Positions 53,489 to 62,556 are shown, counted from the first letter of the stretch. The stretch: DNA of 64,000 nucleotides from Mesorhizobium sp. (GCA_019635735.1 JAHBYX010000007.1:239811-303810); one strand, 5' to 3'. Numbers and translations: made by a program. The notes: generated by a model from the letters alone, not told the origin.

Positions 53489-53544
53489 ATATTGCGTTGC
53501 ACAATATCTTATTCGCACATGCAAAAAACGCATATCGCACATGC
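53489..53544. promoter_or_regulatory. Palindrome and 22-bp-phased direct repeat between peptidase and DUF1127-like gene
   Basis: ATATTG at 53489-53494 pairs with CAATAT at 53502-53507, giving a 19-bp dyad. Next to it TCGCACATGC occurs twice, at 53513 and 53535, exactly two helical turns apart. The block sits 88 bp before the peptidase start and 83 bp before the small gene at 53627. It looks like one or two protein-binding sites of unknown owner. Confidence 0.45.
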
Positions 53545-53626
53545 GAGATCGTCGGTGGTTAAACGGGCCGCTGCTGCTTACCTTAAGTGACGTGGAGGAC
53601 GACGAGTCCTACCAAAGGAGACCATC

Positions 53627-53812
53627 ATGACCGAGACCGCAAAGCCCGGCCTCTTCCGCAGTGCGCTGAACTCGCTGATCGAGGCGCGCGCGCGTCAGGC
53701 CAACTACTACGTCAACGGCGCGCTTCTGATGCTGGACGACGAGACGCTGGCGAAGAACGGCTACAGCCGCGACGCGCTGCGCAAGAATGCGCGCGCGCCC
53801 TACATGTTCTGA
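53627..53812 (+). CDS. Small DUF1127-like basic protein
   Basis: This 61-residue protein has an amphipathic helical N-terminal part (FRSALNSLIEARARQA) and a C-terminal SRDALRKNARAPYMF; it resembles the DUF1127 small proteins of alphaproteobacteria, some of which bind RNA and affect phosphate or carbon metabolism. Start and end are well supported: AAAGGAG lies before the ATG and a terminator follows 42 bp after the stop. It is probably a single-gene, strongly expressed unit. Confidence 0.75.
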   Translation: MTETAKPGLFRSALNSLIEARARQANYYVNGALLMLDDETLAKNGYSRDALRKNARAPYMF

Positions 53813-53853
53813 TTTCTGATTAGTCCGGCAAGAGTCGGACGGGTCGAGTTGCG

Positions 53854-53880
53854 AAAGGCGGCCGGAGACGGTCGCCTTTT
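53854..53880 (+). terminator. Rho-independent terminator after the DUF1127-like gene
   Basis: GGCGGCCG, tetraloop GAGA, CGGTCGCC (one G-T pair), then TTTT. The flanking AAA makes it usable in both directions, and it also sits just before the end of prmA. Confidence 0.85.
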
Positions 53881-53897
53881 CTGCGTCGAAGGCCTGG

Positions 53898-54770
53898 CTA
53901 CCGCTTGAGGTGGATCGCGACCCAGCCTTCCCGGTGGAGCGTGCGGACATGGCGGAACCTCTGTCCGGCATAGGCGGCAACGACGGCGTTGCGCTGGCTG
54001 TCCAGGATGCCTGACAGCACCAGGGACCCTCCGGGCGCGAGGTATCTCGCCATATCCGGCGCCAGCCGCATCAGCGGACGGGCAAGGATATTTGCCACGA
54101 TGAGATCGAACGGTCCGGCTGCGGCAAATGCCGGGTGGTGAAAGCCGACCGCGGTCACGCAGGCCAGATACGAGGCCACGCCGTTGATGCGGGCGTTCTC
54201 GTTGGCGACTTCCGTCGCGACCGGATCGATGTCGGTCGCAAGCACGGGAATGTGCGCCATCTTCGCCAGGGCGATGGCAAGCACCGCGCTGCCAGTGCCG
54301 AGGTCCAGCGCGTTGCGCGGATGTTCGCGCCGCACCACTTCCGACAGGACCTGGAGACAGCCCGCCGTCGTACCGTGATGGCCGGTGCCGAAGGCGAGCC
54401 CGGCCTCGATCTCGATGGTGATGTCGCCGATGCGTCGCTTGTCGCGGTCGTGGGAACCATGCACGAGGAACCGGCCTGCGCGGACGGGCTTCAGGCCCTC
54501 GAGCGACTTGGTCACCCAGTCGATGTCGGGAACGGCTTCGACGTCGAAAGTCCGCACCGAGGCGCCGTCCGGAACCAATGCGGCCAGGCGCTCGGCGACG
54601 CCGTCCTCGCTCTCGTCGACATAGGCCGAAATTTCGAAGATCGCCGCCTTCTCGTCGACCTCGAAGATGGAAAGAGGCCAGGCCTCGTCCTCCAGGGCGG
54701 CCTCGAGGACAGCGAACGTATGCTCCGCCTCGGCCTTCGGGGCGCGCAGATGATAGCGAAGCTGAGCCAC
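53898..54770 (-). CDS. prmA: Ribosomal protein L11 methyltransferase PrmA
   Basis: This 290-residue enzyme methylates ribosomal protein L11. The N-terminal substrate domain is followed by the SAM domain with [33 protein letters not shown] and [11 protein letters not shown] (NPPF-like position). It starts 2 bp after the sco1 stop on the same strand. Confidence 0.92.
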   Translation of the reverse strand: MAQLRYHLRAPKAEAEHTFAVLEAALEDEAWPLSIFEVDEKAAIFEISAYVDESEDGVAERLAALVPDGASVRTFDVEAVPDIDWVTKSLEGLKPVRAGRFLVHGSHDRDKRRIGDITIEIEAGLAFGTGHHGTTAGCLQVLSEVVRREHPRNALDLGTGSAVLAIALAKMAHIPVLATDIDPVATEVANENARINGVASYLACVTAVGFHHPAFAAAGPFDLIVANILARPLMRLAPDMARYLAPGGSLVLSGILDSQRNAVVAAYAGQRFRHVRTLHREGWVAIHLKR

Positions 54771-54772
54771 GG

Positions 54773-55348
54773 TCAGGATCCGGCCGCCAGCCGCTTCAGC
54801 TTGGCAATGGCCGTCTGGGCGTTCTCGCCATAGGCGATCGTCCCGGCAAAGGCTCCGCCCTTGTCGAGCAGCAGAACCGAAGCGGTGTGGTCCATCGTGT
54901 ATTCGCCGTCGCCGGTCTCGACCTTGCGCGAATAGATGTTGAAGGACTTCGCCATCGCCGCGACCTTGGCGGGATCGCCGGTCACGCCGGTGATACGCTT
55001 GGAGACGTTGCTCACATACTGGTCCATGATCTCCGGCGTGTCGCGCTCCGGGTCGACCGACACGAAGAAAGCCCGGATGCTCTCGCCTTCCGGACCGAGT
55101 TGGTTCAGCCAGCCATCGAGTTCGAACAGCGTCGTCGGGCAGATTTCGGGGCAGTGCGTGAAGCCGAAGAACACGGCCGACGGCTGCGCCCGGAATTCCT
55201 TTTCGGTGATCGTCTGGCCCTTCTGGTCGACGAGGGCGAAGGCATCGCCGTAGACCGCGCCCGAACTCATCTTCGCATACCAGCCGAAGGCGACGTAGCC
55301 GATGCCCACGGCAACCAGAAAGAGGAGCCCGTAGAGGATCGCGCGCAT
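54773..55348 (-). CDS. SCO1/SenC-family copper chaperone
   Basis: This 191-residue protein is anchored by an N-terminal helix (residues 3-23) and has a periplasmic thioredoxin fold. Copper ligands are Cys66 and Cys70 in CPEIC and a distal histidine in [12 protein letters not shown]. It probably delivers copper to the CuA site of cytochrome oxidase. The ATG at 55348 was chosen to place the anchor at the N-terminus. prmA follows after 2 bp. Confidence 0.92.
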   Translation of the reverse strand: MRAILYGLLFLVAVGIGYVAFGWYAKMSSGAVYGDAFALVDQKGQTITEKEFRAQPSAVFFGFTHCPEICPTTLFELDGWLNQLGPEGESIRAFFVSVDPERDTPEIMDQYVSNVSKRITGVTGDPAKVAAMAKSFNIYSRKVETGDGEYTMDHTASVLLLDKGGAFAGTIAYGENAQTAIAKLKRLAAGS

Positions 55349-55382
55349 GGAATTCACCTGAGCCCGGGAAGGATGTGCGGTG

Positions 55383-55553
55383 TCAGAAACACCAGGAGAA
55401 GCCGGATGCGGCAAGCGACATCAGCATGACCGAGCCATTCTCGATCCACGCCGCGAATGCGACGCCGGAAAACGCGCCGACAGCAACCGCGGCAATCGCC
55501 GCGCGCAGGAGAAACGCCTTTCCGGATCCTGAAAATCTCGCCATCCGCGACAT
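55383..55553 (-). CDS. Small membrane protein upstream of sco1, unknown
   Basis: This is a possible 56-residue protein with a basic N-terminus (MSRMARFSGSGKAF) and two hydrophobic segments (AAIAAVAVGAFSGVAFAA and VMLMSLAASGFSW). It lies 34 bp upstream of sco1 in the same direction, so it could lead the sco1-prmA unit. Ribosome-site support is weak. It could be spurious. Confidence 0.4.
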   Translation of the reverse strand: MSRMARFSGSGKAFLLRAAIAAVAVGAFSGVAFAAWIENGSVMLMSLAASGFSWCF

Positions 55554-55651
55554 ATAGCGATCCGCCGATGTCCGCGCAAATGGCATGATGCCGCGTTGGC
55601 ACCGGGGTGGGGATCGGCGTAGCTTCGCCAAACGAAACCCAGGAGGTCGTC

Positions 55652-56155
55652 ATGGCAGTCCCAGTTCGCAAAGGCTATTCCACGCTGCAGATCGGGCTGC
55701 ACTGGGTGATCGCGCTCCTGATCGTGGTGCAGATCCTGTACCATGAACCCATGGTGGCCGCGTGGGAGGCGGTGCGCGACGGGCTTGCCATTCCCGCGGA
55801 CCTGAACGTGGGCGTCACCGTCCATACGGTCGTCGGCGTGTCGGTCCTGCTGCTTGCACTGCTTCGGCTTGGCGTGCGTATCACCCGCGGCGCGCCCCGC
55901 GTTCCGGAAAACGAGCCCGCGCCGCTGAAGTTCGTCGCCAATGCGACCCACATCCTGCTCTACGCGCTCATGATCGCCATTCCCCTCGGCGGGCTCGCCG
56001 CGTGGGCCGGCGGCATCAAGCAGGCGGCGCCGATCCATGGGCTGGCGGCCAATCTCCTCTTCGTTCTCGTCCTCATTCACATCGCCGGCGCACTCTACCA
56101 GCGCTTCGTGCTGAAGACCGACGTGATGTCGCGCATGGCAATCCCCGAGAAGTAG
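55652..56155 (+). CDS. Cytochrome b561 family protein
   Basis: This 167-residue four-helix membrane haem protein probably passes electrons from ubiquinol to a periplasmic acceptor. Haem-ligand histidines are likely in LQIGLHWVI (His17), VHTVVG, ATHILL and LIHIAGALYQRF. The start has a strong AGGAGGT eight bases upstream. It is divergent from the sco1 unit, so both may serve respiration. Confidence 0.9.
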   Translation: MAVPVRKGYSTLQIGLHWVIALLIVVQILYHEPMVAAWEAVRDGLAIPADLNVGVTVHTVVGVSVLLLALLRLGVRITRGAPRVPENEPAPLKFVANATHILLYALMIAIPLGGLAAWAGGIKQAAPIHGLAANLLFVLVLIHIAGALYQRFVLKTDVMSRMAIPEK

Positions 56156-56231
56156 GCGCTTCGGCAAACGCGACATTGCATATGCGGGCCTGCCTCCCCA
56201 CCTGTTGCGCGGTCGTCCAAGGAGATTTCCC

Positions 56232-56714
56232 ATGAACCGTCTCGCCGCTGCAGCGCTTTTCTTCGGCCTTGCCGCATCGCCAGTGTTGGCGCAGGAAGTG
56301 GGCGAGGTCGGAGTCGACTGGCTGGGCAACGACATCATCGTCGAGGCGTTCAAAGACCCGCAGGTCGACGGCGTCACCTGCCACGTCTCCTATTTCGAGC
56401 GCGGGGTGATCGACCGGTTGCAGAAGGGCAACTGGTTCGAAGACCCGTCGGACTCCTCCATCGCCTGCCGCCAGACGGGACCGATCACCATCCGCGACAT
56501 CGACCTCGGGAAGGGCGGCGAGGAGGTCTTCAACCAGGGCATCTCGCTGATCTGGAAGCAGCGGGTCGTCAACCGCATCTACGACAAGGCCAACGACACG
56601 CTCATCTACCTGTCGCACTCGCGGCAGGTGCAGGACGGTTCGGCCAAGATGTCCCTTTCCAGCGTTCCGCTTTACGGCCAGACGGTGACCTGGACGAACG
56701 GCAAGCCGCAGTAA
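56232..56714 (+). CDS. creA: CreA family periplasmic protein
   Basis: This 160-residue secreted protein has a signal peptide (cut after LAQ, about residue 20) and a CreA domain: [23 protein letters not shown] (start of the domain), then a second cysteine in IACRQTGPI. The biochemical role of CreA is unknown. The ATG at 56232 follows AAGGAGATTTCCC. It lies 76 bp after cytochrome b561. Confidence 0.88.
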   Translation: MNRLAAAALFFGLAASPVLAQEVGEVGVDWLGNDIIVEAFKDPQVDGVTCHVSYFERGVIDRLQKGNWFEDPSDSSIACRQTGPITIRDIDLGKGGEEVFNQGISLIWKQRVVNRIYDKANDTLIYLSHSRQVQDGSAKMSLSSVPLYGQTVTWTNGKPQ

Positions 56715-56751
56715 GCTTGCCGGCGGCGGAACGGGCGCGTATTGGCGGGTC

Positions 56752-57375
56752 ATGTCCGACGAGCGCTTCCTCTCCGACGAGCCGCGCATCCATCCGACCG
56801 CCGAACTCAAGGGCTGTCGGCTGGGGCGTCACGCCGTGGTGGGCGAGCGGGTCATCCTGCGCGACGTCGTCGTCGGCGACTATTCCTACTTCGAGCGGCA
56901 CGCCGAGGCGATCTACGCCGACATCGGCAAGTTCTGCTCGATCGCGGCCAACACCCGCATCAACGCGCTGGAACATCCGATCGAACGGGTGACGCAGCAC
57001 AAGATCAGCTACCGGCCGAACGAGTATTTCCGTTTCCTCGGCGTCGACCAGGAGTTTCGCGCGCGCCGGGCGGGCAAGCGGGTCGCGATCGGCCACGATG
57101 TCTGGATCGGCCACGGGGCGGTGATCATGCCGGGCGTGTCGGTCGGCAACGGCGCGGTGGTCGGGGCCAACGCCGTGGTGACGCGCGACGTCGCGGCCTA
57201 CGCGATCGTCGCCGGATCGCCGGCGAGAACGATCCGCCAGCGCTTCCCCGACGAGATCGCGGCACGCCTGGAAAAGCTCGCCTGGTGGGATTCTTCGCGA
57301 GAAAAACTGTTCGAAGCGGTGCCGGACATGCAGCGGCTCTCGGTCGAGGAGTTCTTGGAGAAATGGGAAGGTTGA
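56752..57375 (+). CDS. Hexapeptide-repeat acetyltransferase, phosphonate-associated type
   Basis: This 207-residue left-handed beta-helix protein has hexapeptide repeats at about residues 12-70 and 112-165, interrupted by [18 protein letters not shown]. The catalytic histidine is probably in the [15 protein letters not shown] segment. The layout resembles the transferase found in phosphonate (phn) clusters, but no phn gene is seen here. A chloramphenicol/streptogramin-type acetyltransferase is an alternative. The start is 37 bp after creA. Confidence 0.8.
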   Translation: MSDERFLSDEPRIHPTAELKGCRLGRHAVVGERVILRDVVVGDYSYFERHAEAIYADIGKFCSIAANTRINALEHPIERVTQHKISYRPNEYFRFLGVDQEFRARRAGKRVAIGHDVWIGHGAVIMPGVSVGNGAVVGANAVVTRDVAAYAIVAGSPARTIRQRFPDEIAARLEKLAWWDSSREKLFEAVPDMQRLSVEEFLEKWEG

Positions 57376-57415
57376 GCCGCAACCACCTCCGGTCCCCGCA
57401 GACAGGAGACTTGTC

Positions 57416-58158
57416 ATGCCCAATGTTCCAACCAGAAGGCTGAACTCGGGCGCCGAGATGCCTGTCTTCGGGCTTGGCGTCTGGCAGGTGGCGGACGAGG
57501 AGGCCGCCGATGTGGTGGCGACGGCGATAGAGGCCGGCTACACGAGCATCGACACGGCGGCGATCTACGGCAACGAGCGGGGCGTCGGAGAAGGAATCCG
57601 CCGCTCGGGCGCGGCGCGGGACAGCCTGTTCGTCACCACCAAGGTGTGGAACGACCGGCAGGGCTATGACGCGACGCTGAAGGCGTTCGACAAGAGTCTC
57701 TCGCGGCTCGGCGTCGACCACGTCGACCTCTATCTGATCCACTGGCCGGCACCGCGGCAGGGTTTGTACCTCGACACCTGGAAGGCCCTCGAAAAGCTGA
57801 ACGCCGAGGGCCGGGCGCGTTCGATCGGCGTGTCGAACTTCCATATCCCCCACCTCAAGCGGCTGTCCACGGCGAGCACGGCATCGCGACCGAAGCCTGG
57901 AGCCCGCTGCAGCGCGGTGCGGTGAACAATCCCGAGATCGTGGCGATCGCGGCCAAGCACGGCTGCACGCCGGCGCAGGTAATCCTGCGCTGGCACGTGC
58001 AGCTCGGCAACATCGCCATTCCGAAATCGGTGACACCGTCGCGCATCCGCGAGAACATCGCCGTCTTCGACTTCGAACTCGACGCCGAGGACATGGCGGC
58101 CATCGAAAGGCTCGACGCGGGTCTGCGCACCGGGCCCGATCCCGACGTCTTCAGCTGA
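57416..58158 (+). pseudogene. Aldo/keto reductase, disrupted by a frameshifting internal deletion
   Basis: The first frame (57416 on) codes a normal 2,5-diketogluconate-reductase-like N-terminus with the catalytic Asp and Tyr (IDTAAIYGNERGVGEG), Lys (TTKVWND) and His (LIHWP). After HLKRL (57865) it runs into nonsense and stops at 57925. The C-terminal part (EHGIATEAWSPLQRGAVNN... TPAQVILRWH ... IPKSVTPSRI) resumes at once in another frame and ends at 58158. Intact relatives have roughly 30 more residues at the join, so both sequence and frame were lost. No active enzyme is expected. A sequencing error alone would not explain the missing residues. Confidence 0.85.
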
Positions 58159-58218
58159 GACGGGGAACCGCCTGCGTCCGGCCGCGTTCCTGCGCACGGT
58201 CCAGCGCAGGAGGGGTTC

Positions 58219-58773
58219 ATGCAGGACGAGATCATCCGCATCCTGTTCGGCGAGGCGGAGACGGCCGATCCGTGGTTCTACGCCGAGATCGTCTTCCGCA
58301 CGCTTGTCATGTATCTCTACACGATCTTCCTCGCCCGCATGGTCGGCCATGACGCCATAGGGCAGATTGGCCCGTTCGAATTCGTGCTGGTCATCGCCGT
58401 CGGCTCGGCTGCCGGCGACCCGATGTTCTATCCCGAGGTCGGGCTGTTCCAGGGCATCCTCGTCATCACCGTCGTTGTCCTGCTGCACCGGGCGACCGGG
58501 GCGCTGCTTGCGCGGTCCGCCCGCGTCGAAAGCATGGTCGAAGGCGATCCGGTGCTTGTGGTGGAGGAGGGCAAGATCCGCGAAGAGGCGCTCGGCTCCG
58601 GCTCGCTCAGCCTGCGCGAACTGCTGGCGCTGCTCAGGGTCGAAGGCGTGCGGGACGTCGGCGAGGTCGAGGCAGCCTATTTCGAGAACAACGGCAAGCT
58701 CAGCGTCTTCCGCTATCCGGCCGGCGAGGCGCGGCAGTCGCGCTCGACCGCGCCGCTCAGGACCGCGAACTAG
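58219..58773 (+). CDS. DUF421 (YetF-like) membrane protein
   Basis: This 184-residue protein has three N-terminal membrane helices (about residues 25-100) and a small cytoplasmic alpha/beta domain (RVESMVEGDPVLVVEEGKI onwards), the layout of DUF421/YetF proteins. The function is unknown; Bacillus relatives are sporulation membrane proteins. The start has AGGAGG in front. It is not clearly in an operon. Confidence 0.85.
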   Translation: MQDEIIRILFGEAETADPWFYAEIVFRTLVMYLYTIFLARMVGHDAIGQIGPFEFVLVIAVGSAAGDPMFYPEVGLFQGILVITVVVLLHRATGALLARSARVESMVEGDPVLVVEEGKIREEALGSGSLSLRELLALLRVEGVRDVGEVEAAYFENNGKLSVFRYPAGEARQSRSTAPLRTAN

Positions 58774-58921
58774 AGACTCCGACGCACAGCGGTTTCCTCT
58801 GGTCGATCGCTCCGGCGAAGATGCGGTGCTCCGCCTTGTTCCTGCCGATTTCGGAATCTGTTATCGCAACGTAAGGCGACCGGCGCGAAGCCGGATGGGC
58901 ACTTTGCATAGAGGGGGTTTG

Positions 58922-59686
58922 ATGTCCGATTTTCCTGCAGGGCGGATGAGCCGTCGCGTTTTCCTGGGCGCGGCAGGTGCGGCTCTTGTTTCGCGCGAGG
59001 CGGGGGCGCAGATGGAGCGCAAGCCGAACACCACGGTGCCCACTCTCGCCAGCCCCTCCGTCATGTATGCCGCGCTGGTCGACGGCGGCCACCGCCTGCC
59101 GGCGATCCCGGTCGACAAGCTCAACAAGCGCCTGGTGCGCCAGGTCGTCATCGATCCGACCTTCGAGAAGCCCGGCACGATCGTGGTCGACACCTCGACG
59201 CACTACCTCTATTTCGTGCTGGAGGGGCGCAAGGCGCTCCGCTACGGCGTCTCGCTCGGCAAGGCCGGGTTCGAATGGACCGGCAGCGCCACAATCCAGT
59301 TCAAGAAGGCCTGGCCGGTGTGGACGCCGCCGCCCGAGATGATCAACCGCAAGCCGGAACTGGCGAAATATGCCGACGGCATGCCGCCCGGCCCGCAGAG
59401 CCCGCTCGGCGCGCGCGCGCTCTATCTCTTCAAGAACGGCAAGGACACGATGTACCGGCTGCACGGCACGCCGGAATGGAGCTCGATCGGCAAGAACGCC
59501 TCGTCGGGCTGCGTGCGCATGCTGAACCAGGACGTGATAGACCTGCACGCCCGCGTCAGCGGGCCGACGACGGTGCATGTGCGGCACTCGATGTATCTCG
59601 GCGCGAACGCCGGCAGCGCGGGTTCGTCGAAACCCACGACCGAGGCGATCGATTCCGGCGTGCCGGAAGGCGCGGAGGAATTGTAG
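58922..59686 (+). CDS. Tat-exported L,D-transpeptidase (YkuD)
   Basis: This 254-residue enzyme should make 3-3 cross-links or attach lipoprotein to peptidoglycan. It has a twin-arginine signal with SRRVFLG at 10-16 and a YkuD domain (about 84-224). Catalytic His181 is in RLHGTPEW and nucleophile Cys197 in SSGCVRM. The ATG at 58922 follows GAGGGGG. Outer-membrane protein tethering by such enzymes is known in Rhizobiales; the exact role here is inferred. Confidence 0.92.
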   Translation: MSDFPAGRMSRRVFLGAAGAALVSREAGAQMERKPNTTVPTLASPSVMYAALVDGGHRLPAIPVDKLNKRLVRQVVIDPTFEKPGTIVVDTSTHYLYFVLEGRKALRYGVSLGKAGFEWTGSATIQFKKAWPVWTPPPEMINRKPELAKYADGMPPGPQSPLGARALYLFKNGKDTMYRLHGTPEWSSIGKNASSGCVRMLNQDVIDLHARVSGPTTVHVRHSMYLGANAGSAGSSKPTTEAIDSGVPEGAEEL

Positions 59687-59690
59687 GGCG

Positions 59691-60134
59691 CTAGGACGTA
59701 TCGCGGAGTTCGACCGCTCGGAGTGCCGCCCTCCCAAGCCTTTGGATGACCGCCTCGAGGCCATGGGGCGCATTGCCGTCGTGGGCAGACTCATCCCGTG
59801 CCTCGCCGGATAACGACAGGCGTCGCTGCGCGGCCATGTTCATGACGACGAACGCGAGCGCGCGCAACGAGGCGGCGAGGTCCAGCGCGTCGGCCGGAAG
59901 GGTGCCGTAGCGAACCGTCGGCAGGGCGGGCGACCAGAGCCGGCCCGCCGGATTCCAGGTGGAGCCGGCGACGAACTCTCTCGCGATCAGGTCGGCCTGC
60001 CGGGCGGCCCACAGCACGCGCCAGCGGACCCAAGGCGTATCGCCGGCGGCCTGTTCGGCGAGGACGGCGAGCGCCAGCAGCGTCGCAACGATGCTGTCCA
60101 AAACCTTCGCCCCTCCTTTCGCCTGCCTGCGCAT
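59691..60134 (-). CDS. Hypothetical protein
   Basis: This is a 147-residue protein that I do not recognise. It is Ala-, Arg- and Trp-rich and largely helical, with a hydrophobic stretch early on (SIVATLLALAVLAEQAAG, about residues 13-30). The ATG at 60134 follows GGAAAGGGCACGG. It ends 4 bp from the convergent L,D-transpeptidase stop. Codon usage is like its neighbours. Confidence 0.55.
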   Translation of the reverse strand: MRRQAKGGAKVLDSIVATLLALAVLAEQAAGDTPWVRWRVLWAARQADLIAREFVAGSTWNPAGRLWSPALPTVRYGTLPADALDLAASLRALAFVVMNMAAQRRLSLSGEARDESAHDGNAPHGLEAVIQRLGRAALRAVELRDTS

Positions 60135-60337
60135 CGCCGTGCCCTTTCCGCTTCTCCGAGGCCATGTTGCATGAGGCCGGGAGGGGTGTGGATAGATTTT
60201 TTTCCTAACCCTGCCGGCCGGGGCGGAAGATGCGCAACGGCAGCGGCGCAGCGGCCGGCTCCAATCGACGACATCGGCCTTCTTCATCATCGTGGCGAGG
60301 GGCTCGCGCATCCGCATGCAATCTTAAGTTAATTCAG

Positions 60338-60366
60338 TTGCAATATACACGCATTAAGAGTATCAG
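60338..60366 (+). promoter_or_regulatory. Probable promoter of the GH19 endolysin gene
   Basis: TTGCAA at 60338-60343, a 17-bp spacer, then TATCAG at 60361-60366, 36 bp before the ATG. The surrounding 60 bp are markedly AT-rich against the GC-rich background. Confidence 0.55.
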
Positions 60367-60402
60367 CATTCGTTACGCGCGGACGTTGCGGAGGGCGGGC
60401 GA

Positions 60403-61026
60403 ATGGCGATCAACCGGCAGTTCTTCTTCGACCAGACACGGGCGACCCTGTTCGACGGGGCATTCAAGCAAGCCCAGGTCGACGGCCTGACCGCGATCCT
60501 GGACAAATGGGAGAAAGAAAGCCCCAATGCGGACGATCGCTGGCTGGCCTACATGCTGGGCACGGCGCACCACGAGACGGGGCGGACGATGCAGCCGGTG
60601 CGCGAGACCTTCGCGAACTCCGACGCAAAGGCGATCTCGATCCTCAACAAGGCCTTCGGCGCGGGAAAGCTCACATCGGTGAAGAATCCCTATTGGGGGC
60701 CGGACGCGGAAGGGAAATCGTGGCTAGGGCGCGGGCTTGTCCAGCTGACGCACAAGACAAACTACGAGAAGCTGGGCAAGGCCATCGGCGTGGACCTGGT
60801 CAAGGATCCGACGCTTGCGATGGACATGGATGTCGCGCTGAAGATCATGTTCGTGGGCATGCGCGACGGGCTTTTCACGAATATCGGCCTGCCGGACCGC
60901 TTCTCCAAGACCGTCGAGAAGTGGCGGGAGGCGCGCCAGATCATCAACGGCCTCGAGCGCGCCGATCTCGTCGCCTCATACGGCAAGGCCTACTATGCCG
61001 CGATCAGCTATACGGTGGGGCCGTGA
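60403..61026 (+). CDS. GH19-type endolysin / chitinase-like muramidase without signal peptide
   Basis: This 207-residue protein resembles the GH19 lysozyme-like endolysins of phages. The catalytic glutamates are probably Glu58 in GTAHHETG and Glu68 in PVRETF. The later conserved segment is GRGLVQLTHKTNYEKLG. No signal peptide is seen. GGAGGG precedes the ATG. The next gene begins inside its stop codon (GTGA) and codes a secreted protein. No other phage gene is near, so it is not part of an intact prophage. It could be a secreted effector or a domesticated phage lysin. Confidence 0.85.
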   Translation: MAINRQFFFDQTRATLFDGAFKQAQVDGLTAILDKWEKESPNADDRWLAYMLGTAHHETGRTMQPVRETFANSDAKAISILNKAFGAGKLTSVKNPYWGPDAEGKSWLGRGLVQLTHKTNYEKLGKAIGVDLVKDPTLAMDMDVALKIMFVGMRDGLFTNIGLPDRFSKTVEKWREARQIINGLERADLVASYGKAYYAAISYTVGP

Positions 61027-61406
61027 GGCTTGGGATCGTCATGGCCGCCATTGCCGTGGCCGCCGGTGGGGCCGCGGCTGCGCGCGATCTTCCCGATGGG
61101 CTTTCCTGCCGCGCGCAGGTTGTCTTCAACTGCGGGGCAGGCTGCGAGGACAACACCATGCCGGCCGACCTGTCGCTCCACCTCAAGGGCGGGACGGGCA
61201 GCTTCCGCCGCGGCAGCGGCTGCGTCGAGGGCGCACTGTCGGTTCTGCCCCTGGAGGGACAGCACGACCGGGAAGGCTACATCGTATTCAAGCTCGCCGG
61301 CTCGGCGCCGACGGTGTTCTCGGTGTCGGGCATCGTGCTGCCCGATGGAAAGAGCTTCGCCGCGACTTCGGACGAGATCGGAGACATGGCGGGGAGCTGC
61401 GAATAG
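61023..61406 (+). CDS. Small secreted cysteine-containing protein coupled to the GH19 gene
   Basis: This is a 127-residue protein of unknown family. It has a signal peptide (cut after AAA, about residue 20) and a beta-rich mature domain with five cysteines (at SC, NC, GC, GC and SC). The GTG start overlaps the GH19 stop by 4 bp, so translation is coupled. An ATG at 61041 would shorten the signal. A periplasmic partner or immunity protein for the muramidase fits the arrangement, but is inference. Confidence 0.7.
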   Translation: MRLGIVMAAIAVAAGGAAAARDLPDGLSCRAQVVFNCGAGCEDNTMPADLSLHLKGGTGSFRRGSGCVEGALSVLPLEGQHDREGYIVFKLAGSAPTVFSVSGIVLPDGKSFAATSDEIGDMAGSCE

Positions 61407-61506
61407 GGCCGGACGCCGCGCCGTGGCGGTCGCGCAGAATATTCCCCGGCGATCCATTGACCGTCGGAATCCCGGCGCGAGAAGGGCCAATCGCCAACAG
61501 GAATGG

Positions 61507-61534
61507 ATACCGGGTCGCCTCCGGCGCCCGGTAT
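61507..61534. repeat. REP-like hairpin between convergent genes
   Basis: ATACCGGG, a bulged T, CGCC, loop TCC, GGCG, CCCGGTAT: twelve base pairs with one bulge. It lies between the convergent ends of the secreted-protein and SDR genes. Similar GC-rich hairpins are dispersed repeats in many alphaproteobacteria. It may also act as a transcription end. Confidence 0.65.
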
Positions 61535-61603
61535 GACGGAAGGAGGGTGGAGGCGCCGGCCTCAAAGTCGCCTGACCGGAGAGACGGTGGATAGACTGTG
61601 CGG

Positions 61604-62452
61604 CTATTCCTTCATGAAGCGGTCGAAGGCGTCCTTGAAGTCCGGGTGCCAGCGCGACAGGGCAGGGCGGTTCTCGATGATGTCGCCCATCGCCCAGGCC
61701 ATGCGCCGCTCGTCCATCGCGCGGGTGACGTCGTTGTCGGGGCACAGGATGTAGAAATCGCCGCGCGCGAGGCTTTCCAGCATGAAGTCGACCACCTGCT
61801 CGCCCGTCCAGGCGCCGGGCGGCTTCGTCGCGAAACCCTCGGTGATGCCGGTGAAGGTGAAGCCCGGGATCAGGAGATGGGCGCTGAGGCGGTCGCCCAC
61901 CGCCTCGCGCAGCGCATGCTGCAGGCCCTCGGTGTAGCTCTTCAGCGCCGACTTCGAGACATTGTAGGCGAGATTGCCGGGCGGCGTGGTGATGCCCTGC
62001 TTCGAGCCGGTGTTGACGATCATGCCGGGTTTTGCCGAGGCGATCATGCGCGGCGCAAAGGCCTGGACGCCGTGGACGACGCCCCAGAAGTTGACGTCGA
62101 TCAGATCGCGCCACGCCGCGAGGTTTTCCCAGGGTTTTCCGGGATTGGCGCCGATGCCGGCATTGTTCATCAGCAGGGAAACCTCGCCGAAGGCACCAAA
62201 GGCGAGGTCGGACAGGGCGACGAGGTCGGCGGGACTGGCGACATCGACCGTCGCGCCGCGGATGGCAGCGGCCCCGCGCGGGGCGAGCGCTGATACGGCC
62301 TCCACCGCCGCGTCGACGCTCGCGCGGTCGGCCAGAACGACATTCATGCCGCGCGCGGCGAATGCTTTCGCCGCGGCCAGCCCGATGCCGCTCGCGGCAC
62401 CGGTGATGACGGCGGTTCGGCTGGCGGCGAAGATGTCGGATGTGGCGGGCAT
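61604..62452 (-). CDS. Short-chain dehydrogenase/reductase
   Basis: This 282-residue NAD(P)-dependent oxidoreductase has the nucleotide loop TGAASGIG at 17-24, the NNAGIG motif, and the catalytic YNVSK with an upstream serine in NTGSKQG. The insert after the catalytic lysine is normal in length. The substrate cannot be predicted. The ATG at 62452 gives a typical short N-terminus. Confidence 0.9.
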   Translation of the reverse strand: MPATSDIFAASRTAVITGAASGIGLAAAKAFAARGMNVVLADRASVDAAVEAVSALAPRGAAAIRGATVDVASPADLVALSDLAFGAFGEVSLLMNNAGIGANPGKPWENLAAWRDLIDVNFWGVVHGVQAFAPRMIASAKPGMIVNTGSKQGITTPPGNLAYNVSKSALKSYTEGLQHALREAVGDRLSAHLLIPGFTFTGITEGFATKPPGAWTGEQVVDFMLESLARGDFYILCPDNDVTRAMDERRMAWAMGDIIENRPALSRWHPDFKDAFDRFMKE

Positions 62453-62556
62453 GGGGAGGTTCCTTGGCGAGGGGGCAGGGGAGCATATTGCTCCGCCGCA
62501 GGACGGTCCCGCAACCCTGCGGCTTTCGGGTCTGGCACCGGGGAAGACCGCGCGCG

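Noticed and set aside
60403..61026. Prophage remnant
   Set aside because: Only a GH19 endolysin-like gene is phage-like; no integrase, capsid, tail or holin gene and no attachment repeats are seen nearby.
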